NCBI GenBank assembly: GCA_902362365.1
Contig: CABIVQ010000055.1
Coordinates: forward strand, 1 to 18,805
Length of the DNA: 18,805 nucleotides
DNA from: Clostridiaceae bacterium
Lineage (GTDB): Bacteria; Bacillota; Clostridia; Peptostreptococcales; Peptostreptococcaceae
Direction of reading: 5' to 3'
This document shows, in pieces, positions 6,545 to 14,705 of the stretch; the first letter of the stretch is position 1, and each line of letters begins with the position of its first letter. The position numbers were made by a program, and so were the translations under genes. The notes beneath the pieces are model-generated. The model did not search any database. It saw only the letters and a program-made list of their open reading frames with translations, and had not been told where the DNA came from.

Positions 6545-8557
6545 TTATAAACAATGCATGTATTCTTCTACTTTTTCTGCATCTACACTATAAGCTTGAC
6601 CCTTGGAGCAGAAAATAGAACTTGAAGTATAGTCTATATCTGCATCTTTATTATAATTTACTTTTTTTAAAACTGCTTCAGTATTATGGCAAACATCATA
6701 TCCATCATTGATGTACGAAATGCTGCCACTACCCTTACTAAAATATATTATCTCCATAGAATAATCCATAAATGTGCTTACTGGACCTCTTCCATTTATA
6801 ATTACTCTATCTCCAAAAATTTGAGGTTCCTCAAACTCTCCACTCATTTTTTGTATATCAGATAACACCCTTCCTATATAATCAATATTTATTTCTATTT
6901 TGAATTTATAATATGGTTCTAGTAGTATATTTTCAACTTTTTCAATGCCTTGTCTTAAAGCTCTGAATGTAGCTTCTCTAAAATCACCACCACTAGTATG
7001 CTTCTTATGAGCTCTTCCATCTAATAAGGTTATTTTTATATCTGTAATAGGATACCCTCCTAATATTCCTCTATGTTCCCTTTCAAATATATGAGTCCTA
7101 ACTAAATTTTGATAACCTGCCTGTAAATCATCTACTAATGCTATACTTTCAAAACTTATTCCACTATTTCTTTCTGTTGATTCTATTTTTAAATAAACTT
7201 CTGCATAATGGCCTAGTGGTTCAAAATGACCACAACCCTTTGTAGCTTCATTTATACTTTCTTTGTATAGAATTTCACAAGGTCCAAACTCTATATCTAA
7301 ATTAAATCTATTTTTTACAACCTCTTTTAAAATCTCTAACTGAATCTTACCCATAACATGTACACTTATTTCTTTTAACTTCTCGTCATAATTTACCTTT
7401 AAAGAAGGTTCTTCACTATCTAATATTTTAAAATAATTATAGATTTCGTTAATATTTAAAGATTTATCAAATATTACTTTTGACTTCATATTTGCCTTAA
7501 TTTCAACATTAATATCATCTATAATATGTTTAATGGTACTTGACTGTAGACTATTGCTAAATACATAGTTTCCACTCACTGCATTGTTAATGCCTGTTAC
7601 AGCAAATAGTTGACCAGCACCTACCATATTCTCAGTGGTAAACTTCTCTCTATTATAAATTCTTATTTGATTAATTTTATCATAACTATATTCATGCTCT
7701 TCATTATTTACATTAAGTACATTTCTATACTTAATCTCATCTTTTACAGATAAGTTCCCTTTTAAAGATTTTATATAAGTAATTCGTTTTTTATTTTCTT
7801 CATTTGTAATCTTGTACACTTTACCTATAAACTCACCATCTTCATAGTAATTCGTATACGTTAGCATGTGAATTTTATCTAAAAAGCTATCTATTCCAAT
7901 ATTATTCAGGGCTGATCCAAAAGAACATGGATAGATTTTACTATCCTTTATCATCTTTCTAATACTATCTATCCATAGTTCTTTTTCATATTTCTCCTCT
8001 AAATATTTTTCAAATAAGTCATCATCTCTTTCAGCAATAAATTCTATAAGATTGTTATCTAACTCATGATTTTCTTCAATATTAAACGAATTGCTAATAT
8101 CTATAATATTTTCACTTAAATTAGATTTTAAATCTTTAATAACTTTATCTTTATCTGCCCCAACCCTGTCCATCTTATTTACAAATATAAAAGTTGGCAC
8201 TTCGTACTCTTTTAATAATCTAAATGCTGTTTTTGTATGTGATTGTACCCTTTCTATACCACTTACTATCACAATAGCATAGTCCATTATCTTTATAGCT
8301 CGTTCCATTTCTGGAGAAAAATCTATGTGTCCTGGAGTGTCTATTAGATAGTAATTTGAATCCTTATATGTAAAATTTCCTTGACCAGAAAATATTGTTA
8401 TACCTCTAGATTTTTCTATACTATGACTATCTAAAAATGTGTCTTTATGATCTACTCGACCTAGTTTTCTAATTGCTTTTGTATGATAAAGTATTTGCTC
8501 ACAAAAAGTAGTTTTTCCAGCATCTACATGAGCTAATATTCCAATCGTCTTATTCAT
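6545..8557 (-). CDS. Tet(M)/EF-G-like ribosomal protection GTPase homologue
   Basis: Translational GTPase of the tetracycline ribosomal-protection family (EF-G paralogues that act on the ribosome). The 670-residue product starts directly with the G domain: AHVDAGKTT (9-17), RGITI (51-55), DTPGH (73-77), NKMD (127-130) and GSAL (214-217). Later segments match EF-G domains II to V, including VMGKIQLEILKEVV (401-414), the domain IV region DGRAHKKHTSGGDFREAT (513-530) and LLEPYYKFKIEI. It is slightly longer than Tet(M) (639 residues). The domain IV tip is EF-G-like (KKHTSGG), unlike the YYSPVST of Tet(M), and the C terminus ends SSIFCSKGQ...VEEYMH. I therefore infer a chromosomal clostridial paralogue whose role in tetracycline resistance is doubtful. 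The ATG at 8557 has ribosome binding site AAGAGGTG. No leader-peptide attenuator was seen upstream. Confidence 0.88.
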   Translation of the reverse strand: MNKTIGILAHVDAGKTTFCEQILYHTKAIRKLGRVDHKDTFLDSHSIEKSRGITIFSGQGNFTYKDSNYYLIDTPGHIDFSPEMERAIKIMDYAIVIVSGIERVQSHTKTAFRLLKEYEVPTFIFVNKMDRVGADKDKVIKDLKSNLSENIIDISNSFNIEENHELDNNLIEFIAERDDDLFEKYLEEKYEKELWIDSIRKMIKDSKIYPCSFGSALNNIGIDSFLDKIHMLTYTNYYEDGEFIGKVYKITNEENKKRITYIKSLKGNLSVKDEIKYRNVLNVNNEEHEYSYDKINQIRIYNREKFTTENMVGAGQLFAVTGINNAVSGNYVFSNSLQSSTIKHIIDDINVEIKANMKSKVIFDKSLNINEIYNYFKILDSEEPSLKVNYDEKLKEISVHVMGKIQLEILKEVVKNRFNLDIEFGPCEILYKESINEATKGCGHFEPLGHYAEVYLKIESTERNSGISFESIALVDDLQAGYQNLVRTHIFEREHRGILGGYPITDIKITLLDGRAHKKHTSGGDFREATFRALRQGIEKVENILLEPYYKFKIEINIDYIGRVLSDIQKMSGEFEEPQIFGDRVIINGRGPVSTFMDYSMEIIYFSKGSGSISYINDGYDVCHNTEAVLKKVNYNKDADIDYTSSSIFCSKGQAYSVDAEKVEEYMHCL

Positions 8558-8649
8558 TTTGCACCTCTTTATAGATTCTTATAAATTGATTATATCACAA
8601 TGAAAAAGCTTATTAATTTACAACTATAAAAATATCTCTATAATATGAC

Positions 8650-8673
8650 AAAAGCCATAGCATTTGATATGGC
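8650..8673 (-). terminator. Terminator of decayed GntP gene
   Basis: GCCATA at 8654-8659 pairs with TATGGC at 8668-8673 across an eight-base loop; on the minus strand it is followed by TTTTGTCATATT. It starts eight bases after the stop codon at 8681-8683, so it appears to be the surviving terminator of the permease remnant. Confidence 0.55.
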
Positions 8674-8680
8674 CTTATAT

Positions 8681-9110
8681 TTATAAAATCCTATTTAATA
8701 TTAAAAGTTCAACAAATCCAACAACCCATACTATTGTACTTGCCATAGAGTAAACTCTCATTTGTTCTTTTACAATACGTCCAAGTGCTGCATCGTAGGT
8801 GATGTTACAGATGCTGCCGTTGTCATTGCAACAGTTCCACTACCTTGAATAAATCTTACTATAGATGCTTTTTAGCGAATATTTGTGCCATTTTTTTGCT
8901 GCACCCGATACTTCAAATATTGCTTCCATCATTACACCAAAACTAGTTGTTATACTATTTACTACATTACTTGCTGGCATTCCACCTATAAGACCTGTAA
9001 TCGATGCTTATATTACCATTCCTAAAAATGAATGTATCTTAGTTTTTAAAATTAAAAATGTTAATATTGCTATTTCTCTATGTTTCTATAAGTTCATTTA
9101 TATTCATCTA
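8681..9110 (-). pseudogene. Remnant of GntP-family (gluconate:H+ symporter-like) permease
   Basis: Three ordered fragments of a GntP-type permease can be read on the minus strand. First, ILTFLILKTKIHSFLG (9025-9070) then ASITGLIGGMPASNVVNSIT with TSFGVMM; second, AIFEVSGAAKK followed after a frame change by MAQIFAKK (8880-8940); third, IVRFIQGSGTVAMTTAASVT near 8790-8865, and after another frame change AALGRIVKEQMRVYSMASTI followed by VWVVGFVELLILN to the TAA at 8681. GSGTVAMTT and the FEVSGAAKK region are typical of GntP proteins. An intact relative is about 440 residues; about 140 remain, so most of the transmembrane core is gone and the rest carries stops and frameshifts. The N-terminal start is lost or not recognisable. 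No functional product is expected. It may once have worked with the neighbouring dehydrogenase in sugar-acid metabolism, which is speculative. Confidence 0.8.
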
Positions 9111-9203
9111 TGCTTATCTTATTCCATACTTTTTTATTTTATCGACACTTTTTTATTTATTTCTATTTACTTAGAGTACAAAATTTTTAATTTAGTATAT
9201 AGT

Positions 9204-9241
9204 AAAAAAGACACACCTTAAACTATACGTTTGGGTATGTC
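9204..9241 (-). terminator. Terminator of hydroxyacid dehydrogenase
   Basis: On the minus strand GACATACC (9241-9234) pairs with GGTGTGTC (9217-9210) with one G-U pair, an inner AAAC/GTTT pairing extends the stem, and six Ts follow (9209-9204). It lies about 28 bases after the dehydrogenase stop codon and is a textbook rho-independent terminator. Confidence 0.85.
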
Positions 9242-9269
9242 CTTTCCAATTTATTTTAATATAATATTT

Positions 9270-10226
9270 TTACTTTACATATCCTGTATTAAAGTCAATT
9301 ATGTTAAATAACTTTTCATTATTTAAAAATCTTTCTAAGTTATCTACACTTATTTCAAAAATACTTTCATAAGTTTCAGCTAAATTATACCATCCTGAAA
9401 TATGAGGAGTTATAACAGCATTTTGTAATCCCCAAATTCTATGATCACTTGGTAGTGGCTCTGGATCAATTACATCAAGGCCTGCTCCTAATAAGTGATT
9501 ACTTTCTAAGGCATCACATAAAGCTTCAGTATCAACGGATACACCTCTACCTACATTTAATAATACACTTCCTTCTTTCATTAGTCTAATTCTTTCTTTT
9601 GAGAATAACTTTTGAGTATCCTTAGTTGAAGGTAAACAAAGAGCAACTATATCAGCTTCAGGTAATAACTCATCTAGCTTATCTGTTAAATATAGCTCGT
9701 CTATAAAGCTTGATTTTTCTATTTGTCTACGCTTTACACCAATAGTATATCCACCAAGAGATTTTATCATTTTTGCGAAATTACATCCTATATCACCAAG
9801 ACCAACAACTAAAACCTTAGAATTATATATTGATTTTACACGACCTTCACTTTGCCATAATCTTTTGTTTTGATTATCTCTATAAATATGTAATTTTTTT
9901 AGTAACTCTAAAAGCATAGCTAACATATGCTCTGAAACTGCCAAGCCATACGCACCAGTAGAGTTGGTTAAAATTACATTATCCTCTAAAATTCCCTCTT
10001 TAATATATTCATCTGCTCCTGCAGTATTTAGTTGAAGCCATATTAAATTTTTAGATCCCCTTACCATATCAGGCTTTGGTTTGCCAATTATTATATTTGC
10101 ATCTTGAACTTCTTCTTTACTAACACTACCCTCATCTGAATAAACAATTTTACAATTCAGCGCTTTTTCTTCTAAAATTTTCTTTTTAACATCATCCATA
10201 GGTATTAAAACTAAAATATTATACAT
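9270..10226 (-). CDS. D-isomer 2-hydroxyacid dehydrogenase (NAD-dependent)
   Basis: Predicted cytosolic oxidoreductase that interconverts a 2-keto acid and a D-2-hydroxy acid with NAD(P)H. The 318-residue product shows the family layout: substrate domain about 1-95 and 285-318, and Rossmann domain about 97-280 with the dinucleotide loop VGLGDIG (141-147). The catalytic set is present: R227 in LLNVGRG, E256 in DVIDPEPL and H275 in ITPHISGW. The exact substrate cannot be told; phosphoglycerate-, glyoxylate/hydroxypyruvate- and D-lactate-type enzymes share these features. The frame opens further upstream at 10271, but ATG at 10224-10226 is preceded at the right distance by GGAGGGG, so it is the better start. 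It has its own terminator. A possible promoter with an inverted repeat lies upstream. Confidence 0.92.
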   Translation of the reverse strand: MYNILVLIPMDDVKKKILEEKALNCKIVYSDEGSVSKEEVQDANIIIGKPKPDMVRGSKNLIWLQLNTAGADEYIKEGILEDNVILTNSTGAYGLAVSEHMLAMLLELLKKLHIYRDNQNKRLWQSEGRVKSIYNSKVLVVGLGDIGCNFAKMIKSLGGYTIGVKRRQIEKSSFIDELYLTDKLDELLPEADIVALCLPSTKDTQKLFSKERIRLMKEGSVLLNVGRGVSVDTEALCDALESNHLLGAGLDVIDPEPLPSDHRIWGLQNAVITPHISGWYNLAETYESIFEISVDNLERFLNNEKLFNIIDFNTGYVK

Positions 10227-10304
10227 AACCCCTCCATATAATTCTAAGTATTTTATCTGTTTAATTATCATTTAGCTATAATTAATACTACTATACAAAT
10301 ACTA

Positions 10305-10335
10305 ATTATACTATATTTACCAAGAATAAATTGGT
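10305..10335 (-). promoter_or_regulatory. Possible promoter with ACCAA-N7-TTGGT dyad
   Basis: On the minus strand a TATAAT hexamer (10310-10305) lies just downstream of an inverted repeat, ACCAA/TTGGT (10319-10323 and 10331-10335). The dyad overlaps where the -35 region would be and could be an operator for the dehydrogenase gene 80 bases downstream. No strong -35 hexamer was found, so this is tentative. Confidence 0.3.
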
Positions 10336-10415
10336 GATAATATACATTATCATATATATGAAAATTATAATAAATATTTTAGTTCACTATTGAATACCTT
10401 ATATAACTGCTTAGG

Positions 10416-12374
10416 TTACTCATCTTTATCATATATATCTGAAAGCTCTATCTTGCTAGTATAGTCCAATGGTATATTCATTAGGTTTTGATTCGAATTT
10501 TCCTTATCTACAAATCCTTGTGGTATTTTTATTATAAATTTTGTACCTTTATTAATTTCACTTTCAACATTAATACTTCCATTATGAATACCAACTAAGC
10601 CTTTAACTATAAATAGCCCTAATCCACTACCTTCATGTTCTCTTTCTAAAGAGGGATAATGTTTTGCTTTTTTAAATTTTTCAAACAAATGATCTTTAGT
10701 CTCGCTTGACATTCCAATACCATCATCTTTAACCTCAATAATAATATCATTTCCTTCTTTTTTTAAATTTACATATATATGTCCACCATCATTAGTAAAC
10801 TTAATTGAATTTGATAAAAGATTAAGCATTATCCTTTCAATTTTACTTCTATCGATTGCTGTTATTATCTCTTCTTCTTCTGTGTCAAAAATTATTTCTA
10901 TGTTATAAGAGTTAGCTAAGTCTACAACAGACATTGTTACATCTTCAACTACATCAACTATATTTTCATTTTTAAACGTAGCATCAACATAACCAGTTTC
11001 TATCTTACTAACATCTATTAAATTATTTATTAATCTAAGCAATCGATTAGAATTTTTATTAATTAAATTTATCTGTTTTTGAAAAAACTCTCGCTCATAC
11101 TCATCACTATATACTCTTAAGTTTAATAATTTATTTGCATTAATTATTATATTTAAGGGGGTTCTTAACTCATGAGACATAGTAATTATAAAATCAGTTT
11201 TTATTTCATCCTTTTCTATTGATTTTCTTAATAACAATTTATATTTTAATGCGTTTTTCTTATCAGAAGAATACATATAAATTAAAGTGATAATTCCTAA
11301 TATAACTAGTAATATACTAATCCAAATAATTACCTCTAACTTCTTAGGAACTAATAAATCAAATGTATCCTTATTTATAATTACACTATTCTTAGGTAGT
11401 AATAAGGGATTTATATTGTATTCTCTTAAAGATTTAAAGTTAAATATGGCTGTATTAAAAGTATTATATGATGGAGTTGCTATTCCTTTATGATCTCCAT
11501 TTAATATTTCTTCTAAAAAAACTGCAGCTATTTTTCCTAACTTACTTTCATCATTAACTATTCCTCCAATAGCACCTGCTTCTACATAAGTCTTCAGTTT
11601 ACTATATATAGGTACATCAGTAACTTCTTTAATTTTTTCTATAAGATTTGTCTCATCCATAAATGCTCCATCAGCGAAATCTTTATAAGTTACACATAAT
11701 ATAATGGCGTAAGAATTATCTAAGTTCTTTATTTTATCTTTTATATCTTCAAAAGCATAACCTTCTATTGTACACATATTAAATGGCCTAGAAGTAAACT
11801 TTGTTAAATAGCTTACATTTTCTCTTATCATATTACTATAAATACTATTATTTAAAAGTAAACATACATTCTTAACCTCACTATTTAAATTAAGTATTGT
11901 ATCTAGAAAAAATAAATTATCTTGATACTCAAGTATTCCCGTAATATAATTTGATTCTTCTTGGCTTAAGGATATATAGCTATTAACACCTACGAATACT
12001 ATAGGCTTCTTATACATAAACGAATCTTTATTAAATAAATTATGTCTAACAAAGTTTAAGGCTTCATCGTCAATAGTTAATATACAGTCTATATCTTCAT
12101 TCTTATACTTTATATTTAACAACTTCATAAAGCTCTCGTTATAAATATCTGAATCAGAGGATGTGCTATCTAAAAAATCTACTTTTATATTCGCATTTTT
12201 TAAATTCCTTTTAACCTCTTCAACTATAGAATGTTCCCATACATTTTCAGAATTGTACGAGCATAAAATCAAAATATTTTTCTTACTTTTTTGACTATAA
12301 GAATTTACATTGAAAAATGAAATTAAAATAATTATAGCTAATAATAAGATACTAAATTTTCTTTTACGAATCAT
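10416..12374 (-). CDS. Membrane sensor histidine kinase with binding-protein-like input domain
   Basis: A 652-residue two-component sensor. Residues 7-27 form a signal peptide or first membrane segment. Residues about 33-310 resemble an ABC-type periplasmic-binding domain of the TrpX/PF04392 kind (NILILCSYNSENVWE, CILTIDDEALNF, PIVFVGVN, AGAIGGIVND), expected outside the cell. A membrane helix follows at 347-368 (VIIWISILLVILGIITLIYM). The cytoplasmic part has HisKA with H401 in MSHELRTPLN, N box N518/N522 (LNLLSNSIKFT), a D-D-G-I-G box at 550-554 and GSGLGL at 582-587. The ATG at 12374 follows AGGAG. Its kinase core is closely related to that of the PAS kinase in this window (shared IFDTEEEEI and KIERI.LNLLSN) and it ends in KIELSDIYDKDE. 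No response regulator is adjacent. A small ligand is inferred, not identified. Confidence 0.93.
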   Translation of the reverse strand: MIRKRKFSILLLAIIILISFFNVNSYSQKSKKNILILCSYNSENVWEHSIVEEVKRNLKNANIKVDFLDSTSSDSDIYNESFMKLLNIKYKNEDIDCILTIDDEALNFVRHNLFNKDSFMYKKPIVFVGVNSYISLSQEESNYITGILEYQDNLFFLDTILNLNSEVKNVCLLLNNSIYSNMIRENVSYLTKFTSRPFNMCTIEGYAFEDIKDKIKNLDNSYAIILCVTYKDFADGAFMDETNLIEKIKEVTDVPIYSKLKTYVEAGAIGGIVNDESKLGKIAAVFLEEILNGDHKGIATPSYNTFNTAIFNFKSLREYNINPLLLPKNSVIINKDTFDLLVPKKLEVIIWISILLVILGIITLIYMYSSDKKNALKYKLLLRKSIEKDEIKTDFIITMSHELRTPLNIIINANKLLNLRVYSDEYEREFFQKQINLINKNSNRLLRLINNLIDVSKIETGYVDATFKNENIVDVVEDVTMSVVDLANSYNIEIIFDTEEEEIITAIDRSKIERIMLNLLSNSIKFTNDGGHIYVNLKKEGNDIIIEVKDDGIGMSSETKDHLFEKFKKAKHYPSLEREHEGSGLGLFIVKGLVGIHNGSINVESEINKGTKFIIKIPQGFVDKENSNQNLMNIPLDYTSKIELSDIYDKDE

Positions 12375-12540
12375 AATTTTAGCTCCTAATCTTAATTTAG
12401 TATAAAATTATTTTATGTTGTTATATGTTATTAATACTGTTAATATTTTCAATATAATATTTATTCAAGTATATTTATAAACAAACTATTTTACAACGAC
12501 ATGATGACTTAATTTAAATATTTTTTTATAATCAAAATAT

Positions 12541-12578
12541 AAGAGCGTATATTAAAATAAAATTTAAAATACGCTCTT
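12541..12578 (-). terminator. Terminator of BASS transporter
   Basis: AAGAGCGTAT at 12541-12550 is the exact reverse complement of ATACGCTCTT at 12569-12578 (10-bp stem, 18-base AT-rich loop that can pair further). On the minus strand it is followed by ATATTTTGATT. It starts 9 bases after the transporter stop codon. Confidence 0.75.
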
Positions 12579-12587
12579 TATATCTAA

Positions 12588-13565
12588 TTAAACATGTATA
12601 CTTTCCTTTACATTTTTTAATTTATGATTTTCATCTTTTTCTAGAGATTTATTAGACCAATAATTTGCAAGTAACGCTCCAGATACTGCATGATATGTAC
12701 TAGATACAACCCCAGGTATTGCTGTCATAGGAGTGAAGTGAGTCATAGCAAGAGAAGTTGCTAAACCTCCATTTTGTAAACCTACTTCTATAGCCATTGT
12801 TCTTCTTTTCGCTTCCTCTAATCCTACTTTCTTGGCAACTAAATATCCTAAGAAGTAACCGCATGTATTATGTATTATAACTGCAACTAATATAAGTAAT
12901 CCTGAACTTAACAGAGAATCTACATTTTTTCCAACTATTGAACCTATTATTAAAACTAAACATACAGTTGATAAAAGTGGAACTAACTTTGTACCTTCCT
13001 CTACTACCCTTGGTAGAAATCTATTACATAATAATCCTAAAACTATCGGCACTAGTACTACTTGAAGTATAGAAGTAAACATAGCTGATAATGAAACTTC
13101 TATACTAGTTCCACCTAGAGCTAAAGTAAGAACTGGAGTTAAAAATGGAGCTAAAAGTGTTGATATGGATGTTAATGTAACTGATAATGCTACATCTCCC
13201 TTTGCCATAAATGCCATTACATTAGAAGATGCTCCACCAGGACAGCAACCAACTAATATTAATCCTATCGCTAATTCAATTGGTAAATTTAATAATTTAG
13301 ATATTATAAATGCAAGTAAAGGCATAACTGTAAACTGCGCTAATGAACCACTAAGTACATCCATTGGTCTAGTAAGTACAAGTTTAAAATCCTCCAGTCT
13401 TAATGTCATTCCCATTCCAAACATTATTACCCCTAAACATGTATTTATATGAGGTGCTGCAAATCCAAATGTAGCTGGTCTTAAAAGAGATATCCCTGCT
13501 GCGGCTAATACTATAAAAGCCATATATTTTGATGCAAAATTGCTTAATCTTACTAAATTTTTCAT
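12588..13565 (-). CDS. BASS-family transporter (bile acid:Na+ symporter / PanS-like)
   Basis: Integral membrane transporter of 325 residues with about nine or ten hydrophobic helices, of the bile acid:sodium symporter (BASS) superfamily. Bacterial members move organic anions with sodium, for example pantoate/pantothenate (PanS). Family signatures are GVIMFGMGMTL near the N terminus, the sodium-site motif CCPGGASSN (107-115) and EVGLQNGGLA (260-269). The substrate cannot be assigned from sequence. The frame extends upstream to a TTG at 13589, but the ATG at 13563-13565 is preceded by GGGGGAG five bases away and is the clear start. A second overlapping frame (13384-13650) is a shadow. It lies downstream of the nuclease lipoprotein gene with a branched hairpin between them, so it is probably transcribed separately. 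Confidence 0.92.
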   Translation of the reverse strand: MKNLVRLSNFASKYMAFIVLAAAGISLLRPATFGFAAPHINTCLGVIMFGMGMTLRLEDFKLVLTRPMDVLSGSLAQFTVMPLLAFIISKLLNLPIELAIGLILVGCCPGGASSNVMAFMAKGDVALSVTLTSISTLLAPFLTPVLTLALGGTSIEVSLSAMFTSILQVVLVPIVLGLLCNRFLPRVVEEGTKLVPLLSTVCLVLIIGSIVGKNVDSLLSSGLLILVAVIIHNTCGYFLGYLVAKKVGLEEAKRRTMAIEVGLQNGGLATSLAMTHFTPMTAIPGVVSSTYHAVSGALLANYWSNKSLEKDENHKLKNVKESIHV

Positions 13566-13694
13566 AATTACTCCCCCTAATTTTCTCAATAATTTTATAA
13601 TTTATAAACCTCTTTCTACTACTTTTAATATGACTAATATCAATATCCATTTAGACTTTTCACCACCTTCTATTTTTATATTTTTCTTAAAATT

Positions 13695-13772
13695 AAAAAG
13701 ACTAAACTAATGGTTACCATATATTTGAAGCATTTTACCAGCTAAGTTATAGATAACTTATAGTTCAGTCTT
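13695..13772 (-). terminator. Branched hairpin terminator after nuclease gene
   Basis: AAGACTAAACTA (13698-13709) pairs with TAGTTCAGTCTT (13761-13772), 12 bp with one mismatch, closing a loop with two inner hairpins: TAAGTTAT/ATAACTTA (13743-13760) and TGGT/ACCA (13711-13714 with 13737-13740). On the minus strand the outer stem is followed by five Ts (13699-13695). It starts 15 bases past the nuclease stop, so a terminator is most likely; the three-way layout also resembles a riboswitch-attenuator, but no known consensus was recognised. Confidence 0.6.
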
Positions 13773-13787
13773 AATTTCTATATAACT

Positions 13788-14636
13788 TTAATTATAACAA
13801 GTCTTACATGCTGAATACCCAGCTTTTTTTGCTTCTGCTTCAGACATTTTAGTAGAATTTTTCATTCCATGTGCATCTGAAGTAGAGTGATATTTTTTTG
13901 AAGAAGTATTTGCGTATACTGATTTTGAATTAGTACCTCCACTATTATCTGAAGTAGGTGTTAAACTTTGATTAAATCCTTTATCTGTTGCATATCCATC
14001 TATTTCCCATATATTCTTTTTACTTTTTTGAGCCTCATATTGCGCTGCTTTCATTTTATCTAAATGTCTAACTGCATCGTATATATATCCAACTCTAGCT
14101 AGACCTTCCCTAACAACTTCTTCATTATACATTTTATAATCTTTGTTTCCTGTTGAATCATACCATAAATATCCTAAGTAACGACCATATTTATCTGTTT
14201 TGGCTCCATCTGTTTCTACATAAACAATATCACCTTTTTTAAGACTGTTTTTAGCAAAACTAGTAGCAACATCTCCTAAATATTGTTTTTCCTTAGTATC
14301 TTCCGGTGTATCTATTAATAGTATACGTAAACTTTCATTAGTTCCATCTTCGAATTTTAACTTTACAGTATCACCATCAATAACCCTATCAACAGTAGCT
14401 TTTAGCACATAATCTGGTACTTTTCCACTTTTTAAAGCTTTTATAAGTTCATCATAAGAAAGTACTTTTGATCCTGAACTATTTTCCTCTGTTGATGTAT
14501 CTTGTACATTTGATACTTGTTGATATACTTGAGTTAAAATTTTTAAATCACTACTACATCCACTTAAAAAAAGTGAAAATCCAAGTATCCCCGATAGTAG
14601 TATATTTTTAGTTTTCTTCGCTGTTAATAACCTCAT
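13788..14636 (-). CDS. Thermonuclease-family (SNase) lipoprotein
   Basis: Predicted surface-anchored nuclease of 282 residues. A lipoprotein signal ends in LFLSGC, so C27 would be lipidated after cleavage. A low-complexity linker (30-75) leads to a staphylococcal-nuclease domain at about 78-212. Catalytic positions are kept: D88 in VIDGDTV, R104 and D109/E112 in LRILLIDTPE, and R152 in DKYGRYLGYL (equivalent to Arg87 of S. aureus nuclease). After a Ser/Thr/Asn-rich spacer the last 40 residues (KKYHSTSDAHGMKNSTKMSE then AEAKKAGYSACKTC) form a small module often found at the end of clostridial nucleases and other proteins, with a CxxC (277-280). It likely degrades extracellular DNA/RNA with Ca2+. 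The ATG at 14636 has AAGGAG upstream. It stands alone with its own terminator. Confidence 0.93.
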   Translation of the reverse strand: MRLLTAKKTKNILLSGILGFSLFLSGCSSDLKILTQVYQQVSNVQDTSTEENSSGSKVLSYDELIKALKSGKVPDYVLKATVDRVIDGDTVKLKFEDGTNESLRILLIDTPEDTKEKQYLGDVATSFAKNSLKKGDIVYVETDGAKTDKYGRYLGYLWYDSTGNKDYKMYNEEVVREGLARVGYIYDAVRHLDKMKAAQYEAQKSKKNIWEIDGYATDKGFNQSLTPTSDNSGGTNSKSVYANTSSKKYHSTSDAHGMKNSTKMSEAEAKKAGYSACKTCYN

Positions 14637-14705
14637 AATATGTCTCCTTAATAAATGTCATTCTTATCTAATTATATTATATAATAAGGAATATAGTATA
14701 TCTTT

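Noticed and set aside
8865..9221. Plus-strand 118-residue hydrophobic ORF
   Set aside because: Antisense to the GntP remnant; its hydrophobicity reflects the T-rich complement of coding sequence, and no start signals are present.
13384..13650. Minus-strand 88-residue ORF overlapping the transporter start
   Set aside because: Wrong frame over the transporter N terminus; the BASS frame has the proper ribosome binding site and homology.
13695..13772. Purine or other known riboswitch
   Set aside because: Three stems are present, but the conserved loop and junction bases of known classes were not found.
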